DNA from: Trifolium pratense
Lineage: Eukaryota; Streptophyta; Magnoliopsida; Fabales; Fabaceae
Length of the DNA stretch: 64,000 nucleotides
Assembly (NCBI RefSeq): GCF_020283565.1
Contig: NC_060061.1
Span: forward strand, 28,433,362 to 28,497,361
Direction of reading: 5' to 3'
A program made the position numbers and the translations under genes. Positions 12,188 through 23,868 of the stretch are shown here, piece after piece. Under the pieces are notes generated by a model. The model saw nothing but the letters and a program-made list of their open reading frames with translations, made no database searches and was not told the DNA's origin. Position 1 is the first letter of the stretch. Each line of letters opens with the position of its first letter.

Positions 12188-14081
12188 CACTACAAGAATA
12201 AAGATATTTTGCAGCGACATTTTTTCAACGACAATTAATTTGTTGGTAAAAATATAAATATAGCAACAATATTTGTAAGTCGCTGCAATTAGAAGTTTTT
12301 TTCACAACAATATTATTATTGTTAGGAAAAAATACTTATCCCAACTATAATTAAAATCGCTGACAATGATACATTTCTTTTGCAACAACACGTCATAAAG
12401 TCGCCGTAAAATGTGTCACTACTATTTTATTTTATTTTTTTATTTTTGAAAACTGCCACTACTATTTTATTAAAAAATAACAATTAATTAAAATACCCAC
12501 TACATCACTATATTAGTGGGTTTACCTCAAAAAAAAAAAAAAAGGAAAAAAAGTAGTGGGTGATTAATTCATACGTGATCACCAGCATTCCTAATATTTT
12601 CATACACTTAAGATAATTTTAATTTCTTTTGTCATTTTAAAAGTGCAAGGATCACTTCCTCAGTCGTAGATAAATATAATCCAACGCTCATTATTTGCTT
12701 AATATTTAATCCTTACTCAAATCATCTATCCTCTATATAAAATATAACTGCTCCAATTATTACGTGTATCTATTCCCACTTAACTTATATAGTTAACTTT
12801 CAATGTTACATACTCTCCACTTTATTCTTCACTAGCGGGCCAGGCAGGCGCGTTCCGCGCCTGCCTGTGTCTAACTTATGTACCCAAAAAAAAAGATACG
12901 CCTTATGTTATGGTGAGTTTGTTAATAAAAGATTTTTGTTGCTACTAAAAAAAAGCAAGGGTAATGTTGGTATTATGAAAATTCTACCCCAAAACTCATG
13001 TATTCTTTTTATATATTATATAGTATAGAATAGATATAGATGAAAAAACCATAAAAAAAAAAGAGAGGAAGTTAAGGGTATAGAATAGATATAGATGAAA
13101 AAACCATAAAAAAAAAAGAGGAAGTTAAGGGCAATTATGGAATAATTAAAAAACCATAAAGGAAGTTAAGGGCAAAATGGACCAAAAAAAATCCAGCCCA
13201 AACTCCCTTATCCCCTTTATATATTGTTATAGATGTAAATTAGTTCCTAAAAGAGTTACAACTAAAAATATGCTTTCTTCTTTTATCAAGGAAAAAAAAA
13301 TACTTTCTTCTTCTTGTTTTGGTCTGTATTTTCTTCTTCTTTTTATATCTAATAAATATTAGGGAGCATATCTCTATTTTATGAAGACAAACCATGGGAA
13401 GAAAAGTGTTGTGGGAGTAGAGAAGATCAAGACAATAAGATGATAGTATTTGAAAGAAGCTATTGAAGGGAAAAAAGAGAAAGACTATACAATAAGTCAA
13501 TATCAAATATATTTGAAGGCTATGAAATTTCATCTTAAAAGCATTCCACAATATTACTAAAAAAAAAGTGATGAGAACAAAAAAAATTATAAATATAATT
13601 TAACATAGAGTATTTATTATTGAGAGATTTAAATTTTTTGAACCGGTTGTTGAGATTGAACATTCCTTCTTAGAAATTTCAATTATTGTATGAGATATTA
13701 AATTAATAAATACATTTTAAAAAATAATGAAAAAAATAAAATAAGAACTTTGATGAGAAAAACAAAATTTTATGATAGCAATTTTGATTGTTGATACAAG
13801 AATATTTTACAACGACTTTGATCGTTGTGATAACTAAGATAAGACAACAACTTACATGGTTGTTATAAGTAGGCTATGACAGCGATAAAACACTACAAAC
13901 GGCAGGGACAATAGTTGTTGCAAAAATATTAGCAATGGCGGCAACTTTAAATGTTGTTGCAAAACTTTTCGCAACAGCACTTATCCCAACGACATGCAGC
14001 GACTTATTTTTCATTGGAAAAAGTAACTTTGCCAACAACTTTAAATTTTTTATAACGACAAAAATCGTTGCAAAATATCTT
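12188..14081. mobile_element. CACTA-type non-autonomous element inside the LINE
   Basis: The left end is CACTACAAGAAT, the classic CACTA terminus, followed by 'aaagatattttgcagcga'. The right end carries the inverse 'tcgttgcaaaatatctt' but has lost its outermost CACTACAAG bases. Subterminal regions on both sides (12200-12420 and 13790-14080) repeat GTTGCAA/CGCTGCAA-type motifs. The LINE frame KKELLL...FKVDFEKAY resumes across it, which shows the insertion. No transposase ORF. It hosts Helitron B. Confidence 0.82.
12832..13233 (-). mobile_element. Mini-Helitron copy B, nested in the CACTA
   Basis: On minus it starts TCTATAAC (next to a flanking A) and ends with a perfect 11-bp-arm hairpin, AGGCAGGCGCG-gaa-CGCGCCTGCCT, then GGCCCGCTAG and a flanking T. 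The 402-bp body contains an internal tandem duplication of a block with 'tatagaatagatatagatg' near 13020-13130 and a second, internal 5'-terminus-like segment near 12975-13025. Confidence 0.8.
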
Positions 14082-16109
14082 TTTAAAGTCGATTTTGAGA
14101 AGGCTTATGATTCGGTTGATTGGGGTTATTTGGATGATGTTATGGGGAGAATGGGTTTTCCAACCCTTTGGAGGAAGTGGATTAAAGAATGTGTGTGTAA
14201 GACAACTGCTTCGGTTTTGGTTAACGGTAGTGTGACTGATGAGTTTCCTTTTGAGAGGGGTTTAAGGCAGGGTGATCCGTTATCTCCTTTCCTTTTTCTA
14301 CTGCTGCAGAGGGCTTACATGTGTTGATGGAAGCCATGGTGGAGCGCAATATGTTTACGGGGTACAGTGTGGGTGAGCTTGCACAAGTGTCGGTGTCGCA
14401 TCTTCAGTTTGTTGATGATACGTTGTTGATGGAGACTAAGAGTTGGGCGAATGTCCGGGCTCTGCGGGATGTCCTTGTGTTGTTCGAGTCTATGTATGGT
14501 TTGCGAGTGAATTTTCACAAAAGCATGCCGGTTGGGGTTAACATCCCTGACTCTTGGTTAGGTGAGGCGGCGTCAGCTCTGTGCTGTAAAGTAGGGAAGA
14601 TCTCTTTCCTTTATTTGGGTCTTCCTATTGGGGGTGATCCGAGGCGTTTATGTTTTTGGGAACCGGTTTTGGATCGTCTAAAGAATCTCTTATCGGGTTG
14701 GAGGAGTTGATTCCTCTCTATTGGTGGTCGTTTAGTTTTGCTTAAATCTGTGTTGACCTCTTTGCCTATCTATGCTCTTTCTTTCTTTAAAGTTCCCTCA
14801 GGTACTATCTCTTCTATTGAATCTATTTTGATTAAATTTTTTTTGGGGGGAAGTGAGGATCTTAGGAAAGTGTCTTGGATTAATTGGAATACTATTTGCT
14901 TGCGTAAGGAGTATGGGGGTTTGGGGGTTAGGCAGTTGAGGGAGTTCAACTTGGCCCTGTTGGGTAAGTGGTGTTGGAGGTTGTTAGTGGATAGAGAGGG
15001 TTTATGGTTCCGAGTGTTGGCAGGATGTTACGGGGTTGAGAGAGGTAGGTTGTGTGAGGGTGGAGCGCGTGGGTCGACATGGTGGAGGGAGTTAGCGCGC
15101 ATTCGGGATGGTGGAGGTGAGGCAGGGAGAGGGTGGTTTAGAGAGTATGTTTCGAGACAGGTGGGGGATGGATCAGACACTTTTTTCTGGACTGACCCCT
15201 GGGTGGATGGTACTTCGTTGCGGGAGCGGTACGGGCGGTTGTTTGATCTGGCAGAAAACAAATCGGCTTCAGTGTCTGAGATGTTTATGCGTGGGTGGGG
15301 GGCAGGAGGGGAGGCGTGGGAGTGGAGGCGTCAGTTGAGGGCGTGAGAGGAGTAGATGTTGGGGGAGTGTCAGGCTTTTCTACTCACCATCTCTTTGCAG
15401 GATCATGTTTCAGATAGGTGGCAGTGGCGGGCTGACTTGGATGACGGTTACACGGTTCGTGGTGCTTATCAGCTTCTGACGACCCAGGATGCCGTTACTT
15501 TGGATGCTGTGTCAGGTCTTATCTGGCACCGTCAGGTTCCTTTGAAGGTTTCCATTTGTGCCTGGCGACTCTTGCGGGACAGGTTACCTACCAAAGCAAA
15601 CCTGGTTACTCGAGGGATTTTATCTACGGAGGCTCATCTTTGTGTTTCTGGTTGTGGAGAGGTTGAGTCGACTCAGCACTTGTTCCTCTCTTGCAGCTCT
15701 TTTGGCTCCCTTTGGTCTCTTGTCAGCTCCTGGATTGGTTCTTCTGTGGTGACTGCTCAGACTCTTTCGGAACACTTTGTTCAGTTTACGGATTCAGCAT
15801 GTGGTTCTCGAGCACGACGTTCTTTTATGCAGCTCATATGGCTTGCTTGTGTTTGAGTTGTGTGGACCGAAAGAAATCATCGATTGTCCAAGGGCTCGGC
15901 AAACTCGGTGCATCATATGTTGGACAAGATCAAGACGTTTTCTTATAGGTGGTTGAAAGCGACGAGTAGCACTTTAGCTTTGAACTGCCATAGTTGGTGG
16001 TCTAGTCATTTGCTTTGCTTGGGCCTTGTATAGTTTCTTTTGGTTCCTGTATTTTGGACTTTATTTGTAACCTTATTTAGTCTTATTGGCACGTCTTGTG
16101 TTGAAAGTC

Positions 16110-16114
<5 letters not shown>

Positions 16115-16201
<87 letters not shown>
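16115..16201. repeat. (TA)n microsatellite in the LINE 3' region
   Basis: About 43 uninterrupted TA units just before the LINE poly(A) tail. The tyrosine-isoleucine ORF across it is an artefact. Confidence 0.95.
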
Positions 16202-16204
<3 letters not shown>

Positions 16205-16942
16205 ATTTTGGCTTGTTCAAAAAAAAAAAAAATAAAGGCAGAATTACACTACAGGTCTTTTATCTTATTTTTTGTAACACTTTGGTCCTTTATTTTTTTT
16301 GTAACGTTTTGGTCCTTTATCTCTCAATATGCGAACACTTTGGTCCTTTTCGTGCAGAAAAACGATGACGTGTCTATTTTCCTACTAACGTGGATTTAAC
16401 ACAAACACTGTGGATTTAACACCGTTAGATAAGTAAAACAAAAAGCGATTTCAGATTGAAACACAGAGAAGAGGAAAGGGAGCAATTTCAGAAAAGCGAT
16501 TTAGGATTCATCCCTTTCTGCTATGCGATTAAAAACAATCCCTTTCTACTATGCGATTTAGGGTTTGATTTAAGGAAGATATGTATGAATCGATCTCTCC
16601 TTTTCTCGTATGTTTATGTCAAATTTTCATGTTTTTCCTAAGCCAGAATTTTCGCTGGCTTTGTTATCCATGATGATACGCGTCACTTCATATTGGACTT
16701 TTATTTATGATTTATTGTGTTTCTAGATGTAGTTTTTAAAGATTGATTATGCTCTATTTCTTATTCGTTTTTTGTCGGTGGTGGGGTAGAAACATATGTT
16801 AAAAATGGGTTGTTTAAGTCTTCTTTTTTCTGTTGTGACTTTATTGTGGTCCATAAAGTCTTTATTATATTTCCTGTTGTGACTTTATTTTGTTGGACTG
16901 TTGTGAATTCAAAACTGTGTTTTATTGAATGGTTTTTGCAGT

Positions 16943-18701
16943 ATGGTAAGAGACTTAAATGTGCATTTCCACCATGGTGGACGATTTGTTGATGGCAATG
17001 GAACATATATGGGGTCTGTTACTGAAAAGGAGTGTGATTCTGATGTGTGGGGGTATTTTGAGATAGTGGACCTTATTAATAAACTAGGGTACATTGAAAT
17101 ATGTGAGATTTGGTATGATTTTGCTGATCAATTGAAACCATTAGATAATGATTTTACTGCTATAGAAGTGGCAAATTGGGCTAGGACCAATGGAAAAGTA
17201 GATGTTTATGTTGTCCACCCAATAACTCAACCTGAATCTGTATCCCAGCCAGATAATGAAGCTCAATTGGAAAGTGAAGTTGAAAGTAAAAATAGTGCAC
17301 TTATGTTATGTTTGACGATTCTGATGATGAAGTGGGCTTGGATTATGCTCTTGGTGTAGATAGTGAAGTGGATGACGATGATGAAAGAGGTGCAGGAAGT
17401 AAAAAGCAGAAAAATAAAGGAGGTAGGCCTAAGAAATATGTGGATGGGCCTCCTTCAAAAAAGAGGAAAGAGAGGCCAAAGAAAAACATTGAAGTTGAAC
17501 AACAAATTGATATAAGTTTTTCTGAAGAAGACAGTGATGAAGAGACACTCAATTTAAGAAAAAAACAGAATATAGTAGTGGAAAGTGATGAATATTATGA
17601 TACTGAGAATTGAGAAGTGATGTAGATAGTGACAAAGAGAGTGATGATGAAGAAGGTAGTAAACCTATGTACTCAGGGTTTGTTATGCCTAAAAGCATGG
17701 AAGATTACAAGTGGGAAAAAGGTACAAAGTTTTCATCAAAGAACGAAAATCATGTAGGTTCTAGAGTTGTAGGTAAGATTCTCAGCTTTACTTCTACAAT
17801 TATGCATAAATTATTTATTAATTCAATTGACTTGTTCTACTTCTCATACAACTTACTACTTCTTATTTTGGCAAGGTTGACTGGGGAAAAGATTTATTAT
17901 GGTGTTTTAATAAGAAACGTGGATGTAACCACTGAAAAATATATTGTTGATCTCAACAAGATGGAATGTACATGTAGAAGATAGATGCTCACATGATTAC
18001 CTTGTTATCATGCAATGTGTTGTTACATAGATAGAAAAGAAGACCCTACAATTGCTATTCCAACCATTTACAGAAAGGAGATATATAAAGATGTTTATAG
18101 TTCAATTATTTACCCAACAAGTGGTCAAAACATGTGGGATAAAACAAACAACGTTGATATACTACCACCACCATTGAGAAGGGCTCCAGGTAGACCAAAG
18201 AGATCAAGGAACAAAAATGCTGATGAAAAGAGGTCCGAAACGGGAGGTTGTAGCAGAAAAGGAATGGTAGGAAGGTGTATCAAGTGCAAGCAACCAGGGC
18301 ATAACAAAACAACATGCAAAGTTTCCACCCCCACTGAAGCAACACCAGCTACCCAAACATCAAATGCACCCACCCCCACTATCTCAACACCAAATACTCC
18401 CACCCCTACACAAGCAACATTAGGAGCTGGCCCATCCAAACCACAAACAAAAAAGAAACAAGTCAAAAATTCTAAAGCTTGCCCATCCAAACCACTTCTT
18501 CCAAAACCAAAAATATCAAGTTCTCAACCACCTCCACCAAAACAAAAAGCACCAAAACAAAAAGCATCAGCAACATCGAGTTCTCAACCACCTCCACCAA
18601 AACAAAAAGCATCAATAACATCACTTTTATTTCCATCAAGAATCTTTGTGTCAATTCCTGGAAGTAGGAGCAAGCTGCCCATAAGGAGAGCAGATGCTTA
18701 G
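16943..18701 (+). pseudogene. MULE transposase remnant (PB1-like N part and SWIM/CCHC C part)
   Basis: The first part reads MVRDLNVHFHHGGRF and continues for about 120 residues of the PB1-like domain found at the N terminus of many legume MuDR proteins, then acidic and lysine-rich low-complexity sequence to about 17680. The last part reads MECTCRR, then a TAG where tryptophan is expected, then LPCYHA (SWIM zinc finger, CxC...CxH), ILPPPLRRAPGRPKRSRNKN and a CCHC knuckle CIKCKQPGHNKTTC. The DDE catalytic domain, normally several hundred residues between these parts, is missing; about 190 bp of AT-rich sequence sits there instead. Frame breaks occur at about 17300 and 17612. It cannot catalyse transposition. 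Confidence 0.8.
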
Positions 18702-18707
18702 AATAGC

Positions 18708-18900
18708 AGATGTATGGATGCTAGTTTATGGTTATGTTATATTTTGTAGCAATATGGATGCTAACTTATGGATGTATTTTGTAGCACTATGTTATGGATG
18801 TATTTTGTAGCAATATGGATGCTAGTTTATGGTTATATTTTGTAGCAATATGGATGCTATAGCTTATGAATGTATTTTGTAGCAATATGGATGCTAGTTT
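18708..18900. repeat. Minisatellite with 'tatggatgctagtttatgg' units
   Basis: Repeated phrases 'ttttgtagcaatatggatgc' and 'tagtttatggttat' recur about every 30-65 bp. The array continues at 19583-19680 on the far side of the solo LTR, so the LTR landed inside it. Confidence 0.8.
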
Positions 18901-18901
18901 A

Positions 18902-19577
18902 TGTTGGGAATTGCCTTGAAAACGTGGAAAAACAGCAAAAGCTGCTATTTTGGTGCCCCGGGCGAAATTCTAGTGTCTCGGGCGAAAATTTCAGTAGAAA
19001 TGGAGCTGACATTCTGTTTTCGTGCCTCGGGCGGAAAAGTCTGTGCCGCAGGCGGAAATCTGCGCCCTAGGCAGAAAAAGTTGCGCCCCAGACGGAAAAA
19101 CACGCATCAATATATATTTGTCACGTTTTCTGATATTCTGTGAGGAGAAATTAGGGTTTCTTCATCCAACATCAATCTAGGATCAAAGGGGGTTCCTTTT
19201 TGGTATATTCTAGGGTTGGGGAAGTGTTTCTAACACCTTCTAATCACTTATCATTGAAATCTCTTGGTCACGGGAAGAGATTTGGGAAAAGGGTAGAATT
19301 AGGGTTGAAGTTTAATTCTTGTAACTCTTTTGTAATGAATCTTTGTAATCAATAAGGAAGTTTGATAGTGGATTGGAGGGTCTCTCTCCCCCAAAGTAAG
19401 TCGGTTTTGACTGAACTGGGTAAACAATTTTCATCGTGTTTTTTATCGTCTTTTGGTAGTTATAGCTTTTGTTGATTTATTGATTATTGCTCTTCCATTT
19501 TGTTTTGGTTGTTTCAATTCATTTGTCTCACACATCAAAAGTATTATTGGTGTGGTTTTCGATCCGAATTCACAACA
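18902..19577. mobile_element. Solo LTR inside the MULE
   Basis: The 676-bp unit begins TGTTGGGAATT, ends TTCACAACA, and is flanked by the 5-bp duplication GTTTA (18897-18901 and 19578-19582). Those are the marks of an LTR retrotransposon reduced by LTR-LTR recombination. Its first 200 bp carry a GC-rich motif of the type 'gccccgggcggaaa' about six times, each slightly different. Confidence 0.85.
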
Positions 19578-20231
19578 GTTTATGGTTATATTTTGTAGCA
19601 ATATGGATGCTATAGCTTATGGATGTATTTTGTACAATATGGATGGATGCTTATTAACTTTAATGGATGCCACTATGTATTAATGTTGTTTTTGTATTAG
19701 TTTGAAAAAAGTCATGAATTTTGTGGTTTTGTATTTACAGTAATGGCATGAAAAAAGTCATGAATTTTCTCTAGACAGAGTAATGACTTTGTAATTACAA
19801 CAATGACTCTGAAATTTGTTTCCTCAATATCGTAACAATTTGGTCCTTTGTTGCTTACATCTGTAACAATTAGGTCCTTTATTTTTTCTATCTGAAACAT
19901 TTATGTCCTTTAATCATTTTTTTGGTAACAATTTTGTCCTTTATTTCTTATATCTTTTTCACTTTCATCCTGACACTAGCCATTTAACGCAATCAGAGAA
20001 AATGTAATGTTCACTACGAATTGAACAAATTGTCATAACATCAACATTACACAAATTGACATACCTTAAGCATTACACAATTTGAAGTTAGCATAAACCT
20101 TTACAATTGACATAAGTTTATGCAATCTAAAATTACATCAACACCAAAAGCCACATAAACATTACACAAATTAAAGTTAACAATAAACAAATAAGAATAA
20201 GAAGCTTCATATTATTCTTTGTCGATTTTTC

Positions 20232-20684
20232 ATTCTCGTGCATCTTCATTATGGTCTTTTTGAGCGTCACATTTTCCAGATCTTTCTATAAACATTCTCC
20301 ACATCGTGTTTGATTTTCATGCTCTGGCTCTGAGTACCAATAAAAAAATCCACAACCACAGTCAACTTCACGACTCTGTGCAAAATCAAATTAATGTTAT
20401 TCATATGATTCACAACCCATAAACTCATAATGTTTGACAACCCATAAATTAAATAGAATTAAAAAACCCATAAACATAAATTTGGAAAACCATAAACTCA
20501 CCACAAAGTTTCTACAGCCCCAATTTTTTTTGCCTTTGTTTGGACCTTCTTTGGTTACTATTCGAATCACAACTTTCACTTTACATAAGCAGTTTGGGGC
20601 CAAATCATTCCGAATGAAACTCGTATTGTACCTAGAGTTGTTGTAGCTTATGGAATTCGAAGAACTGGTGCGGATTGAAGCCAT
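20232..20684 (-). CDS. GRF-type zinc-finger protein ORF carried by the MULE
   Basis: Read on minus from 20684: MASIRTSSSNSISYNNSRYN, then CLCKVKVVIRIVTKEGPNKG and WGCRNF, the first half of a GRF zinc finger (C-x-C ... G-C). The exon probably ends at about 20512 before GTGAGT. A second segment near 20250-20375 reads DCGCGFFYWYSEPEHENQ followed by CGECL and a stop, matching the aromatic second half of a GRF motif. The two-exon model is inferred. It points toward the transposase remnant, reminiscent of MuDR-type elements with two converging genes. Role unknown; possibly nucleic-acid binding. Confidence 0.6.
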
Positions 20685-21000
20685 TGAGAATTACAAATTC
20701 ACCTTTTTCGTTTTAGGGTTCATAAATTGGATTCCCCCAATTTTATCTTTGTTTATAGAGTAAGAAAGTGTGACAAGGTGAAATTTCCACGTAGAAACAT
20801 GTTTATTTAAGTTTTATTGACAACTCAGTAACAAAGCTGACACATCAACATCTTAAACGGAAGTGACGAAAAGGACCAAAGTGTTCGCGTATTGAGAGAT
20901 AAAGGACCAAAACGTTACAAAAAAAATATAAAAGACCAAATTGTTACAAAAAAATAAGAAAAAAGAACTGTAGTATAATTCTGCCAATAATAAATAAATA

Positions 21001-21261
21001 CTCCCTACGTCCCAAAATAAATGACCTAATTTTGACTTTGTGTAGCATTCATATGATCTCATTTGACCTTATTTTTCTACTAATATATACATGCAAATAT
21101 TATCATATGAGATGTTGTTTGATTTGTCTCGATGAGTATTTTCAAAATATACAACTTTTATAATTTTTAATAATACATAACTAAGGATATTAACGATTAA
21201 AGATGTGTATTGACAAACGTAACTGTGGTCAAACAAGTCATTTATTTTTGGACAGAGGGAG
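21001..21261. mobile_element. Stowaway-like MITE
   Basis: The ends CTCCCTACGTCCCAAAATAA and, reversed, CTCCCTCTGTCCAAAAATAA form an inverted repeat of about 25 bp, flanked by TA on each side (20999-21000 and 21262-21263). This fits the Tc1/mariner-derived Stowaway type. It is 261 bp and non-coding. Confidence 0.85.
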
Positions 21262-21283
21262 TAGTTGCAATAATAATTATAGG

Positions 21284-22880
21284 CTTTGTTTGGCAAAAAT
21301 AGCGGTTGGCTGATAAGCTAGCTTATAGTCGATTGCCGATAACTTATAGGTAATAGCTGATGACCTTTGGCTGATAACCTAATTGAAGTGTTTGATAAAA
21401 TTAGCGGTTCAACTGACTAATAAATGTAAAATGACATAAAAGATCATTCTTAATATATAAGAAAAGAGTTTAATTGTTGTGCACCGTGGGTGTAATTTTT
21501 TTTTACACATACATCTAATGACGCGTTGTCACATCATTTCATGAATGTGACACATCATGTGTTTTTAATTACCATACATGATGTGTCAATATATTATTGG
21601 ACGCATGTGCAAAATAATTTTAGACTGACTGTGCATATAAATTAAATTCATAATAAAATCTCTTGTAATTTTTTTATAAAATCTATATCTAATTAATATT
21701 TAAGATACTTCAAACTTAGTTATTTGAATTTATTAATTTAATATATCTTTTATATATTATTAAATTAAATTTTATTATTTGAAATTTTGTTTTAAATTTA
21801 TTTTCACTTCAATGATTATACTTTATAAAAAAGAGTAATAGTAACATTTTTTAGGTTTTATAATAGACAAATTTATTTAACATTTTTTAGGTTTTTAGAA
21901 CAAACATAGGTACATACATGTAATAACAAGCAATTTTCTTATACGGAGTAACATATATATAAAAGAATAAATAAAAAATAATATACAGTAATATTAGTCT
22001 AAAAATAAAACGGTGATAATACTGGGGTACTTACCTTAATGTTTCAGGAATAAAAATAGGAACAAGTGTAAAAAAAATACGGTATATAACATACTTATTT
22101 TGTTTTCAATCGTAATAAATTTTAAAGAATAAAAATGTATTTAAGATAAAATTATAAGGGTAAAATTGAAAGAAAAAAGATAAGCTAGATGCTATAAGCT
22201 CATAAGCTACTTGAAATAGCTTATGAAAAATAAGTTACAAGTAGGTAAAATAAAGTTATAAGCTCTTTCTAAAAAAAATTGTTATCCAACAGGTCTTTTA
22301 GCTTAGATGATTTCTCTCCCGACCCCCCATTTCTTTCCTACCCTCTGAATTTCCGTTTTTGCCCTTGGGGTACTGTAGTTTATACGAACCAAATTTTTTA
22401 GTCATGCTAAAAAATTTCGGTTTATATAAACCGAAATATTGTGTTCCAAATTTTTTTCCAGATTTCCTGCATAAATTCTGCAAAAGACCCTCAACTTCCA
22501 CAATTTATTTGAAATACTAAATGATGTCCGTTTTGAGTAAACGACCACTCGTTGGAAAGCTTAGGGTGTCAAGAATACAAATATAATTTTTGTTTTGAGG
22601 GTTAACTATCTGATTGGTTCAGCTTGACCAAATAATGGGTAGCTCTACACGAATTTTCACATAAATTTTTATTCTTTTTGGGGTATATGTTATTTCGTTC
22701 TATATATACCGAATTTTTTTCCATGTTTAAAAAATTCAATTCGTAAAAACCGAAGTTTGTTGAAAAAAAATTTCAAACCGCAAAGGACAAAATGAGATTT
22801 TTGGGTATAAAAGAAAGGCGGAATTCGGGAGAGAAATGATTATAAGCTAGTTTTTTTTTTTTTCTTGCGAAACAGACCAT
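21284..22880. mobile_element. Composite MITE region (hAT-like outer element with nested MITEs)
   Basis: The outer ends look like 'tttgtttggcaaaaatagcgg' shortened to its first bases on the left and the inverse 'cttgcgaaacagacc' on the right, with 'ataagct' motifs near both. Nested inside are an element at about 21472-21640, related to the MITE at 1160-1322, and one at about 22306-22842 with TIRs GATGATTTCTCTCCCG / CGGGAGAGAAATGATTA. No coding region. Outer edges are uncertain. Confidence 0.5.
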
Positions 22881-23487
22881 AGTCCATCATGTACCACTTG
22901 GTCCATAGTAGAAGCAGCCTTGAGTTATAATCTATTGTTTATGTGATGTGAAATTTAGGGATTCAGTTGTAGATCCTAAAGCCATTTCATTCACTTTTCT
23001 GTCAAACAGTAATTTCTCAGCACTGAAACTTCCATAACTTGGTTCATTATTATCGTAAAAACCATGCCTAAAGTAGTTCAAGGTTAGATTGGATGAAAGG
23101 GAATTAAAAAAAGTAAAATGAACTTCTCAAACAATTTGGTGTCGCAGCACCAGCACTGGACTTCTCAACTGTCCGGAAAACGCCGCCGGAGTTGTTCGTC
23201 GGCCACCAGAACCGCTAATAAAGTCATCCAGGTTTTAATTTTATTTATTTCCAAATTCAATTCCAACGTGATTTGAATAAACTGAATAATTACATCTAAA
23301 AAATCATTTTTTTTAGCTCCTGGTTTAATTTAGGTTCCATTGAAATTGGATTATTGATTCAAACTGTTGTATCTGTACGCTGAACATGTGAAACAATTGA
23401 TTTGGATGTTTAGTGGATCTGAGAAAGTTGAATGTTATTGAAGTAATCCATGGATTCTTCTATTGTAATGGTTAACACAATTTTTCA

Positions 23488-23651
23488 GAACCTAATGATG
23501 AAATGGAATTTGAATCTCATGAAATTGCATATACATTTTACAAAGAATATGCTAAATCTGTTGGGTTTGGTACTGCTAAGTTAAGTAGTCATCGATCTAG
23601 GCCATCGTAGGAATTTATTGATGCTAAGTTTTCGTGTATAAGATATGCTAA
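23488..23651 (+). pseudogene. FAR1/FHY3-type DNA-binding domain fragment
   Basis: After a plausible 3' splice site (tttttcag at 23487) the frame reads NDEMEFESHEIAYTFYKEYA, then KSVGFGTAKLSSHRSRPS, a stop TAG where a codon is expected, then EFIDAKFSCIRY. This is the beginning of the FAR1 WRKY-GCM1 zinc-finger domain of transposase-derived regulators. The in-frame stop and lack of the rest make it a relic. A GC-rich segment at 23150-23231 ending in a GT donor could be its first exon or a leader exon of the RBM48 gene. Confidence 0.7.
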
Positions 23652-23868
23652 GTTTACTAGAATTAGTTTTTGTTGTGCTTGCTCAATTCAGATATGTTAT
23701 GGATTGAGACCAAACCAAAGCTGCTGGTTGAGACAAGCCATTGGTCATTTTATCCACCATCAACTTGAGAGTATGTTTTCTTTCTTGGTGTTTCTTGCTG
23801 TTTTGTTTTAGTGGTGAATAAAAATTGGAAACTGTACTATGGTTATCAAACAGTTAAGGTCTGAATAT

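Larger units (their letters stand above)
11175..16236 (+). mobile_element. Dead, 5'-truncated L1-type LINE (ORF2 pseudogene)
   Basis: Plant L1 ORF2 remnants read in order: a linker with WLKEGDANTKYFHSVLASRR (about 11507), YKSPGPDGINFGFIKDFW (about 11807), FRPISLVGSLYKILAKVLAN (about 11991), FEKAYDSVDWGYLDDVM (about 14094), GLRQGDPLSPFLFLL, the reverse-transcriptase active site FVDD at about 14409, and a C-terminal zinc-binding RT region near 15400-15850. The endonuclease domain is absent. It is dead: a TGA interrupts at about 11322, the frame shifts at about 12045, and TGA stops fall near 14708 and 15344. The 3' part has a (TA)n run and a poly(A) end at about 16219-16236. A CACTA element splits it at 12188-14081. 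Confidence 0.9.
16237..20985 (+). mobile_element. MULE transposon with deleted transposase and opposed GRF ORF
   Basis: Terminal inverted repeats of about 115 bp start GGCAGAATTA(C/T)ACTACAG at both ends (16237 onward; 20985 backward) and include repeated 'ttggtccttta' motifs. Flanking 9-mers AAAAATAAA and AATAATAAA (16228-16236, 20986-20994) differ at one base and fit a Mutator 9-bp duplication, though they are low complexity. The left side lies in the LINE poly(A) tail. Contents: an N-terminal transposase segment (16943-17610), a C-terminal SWIM/zinc-knuckle segment (17880-18701), a minisatellite, a solo LTR (18902-19577) and a minus-strand GRF zinc-finger ORF (20232-20684). Confidence 0.83.

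Noticed and set aside
16040..16399. ORF with a long isoleucine-tyrosine run
   Set aside because: It is translation of the (TA)n microsatellite at the LINE 3' end.
17343..17552. Serine-rich minus-strand ORF
   Set aside because: Antisense of the acidic/lysine-rich low-complexity part of the MULE transposase remnant.
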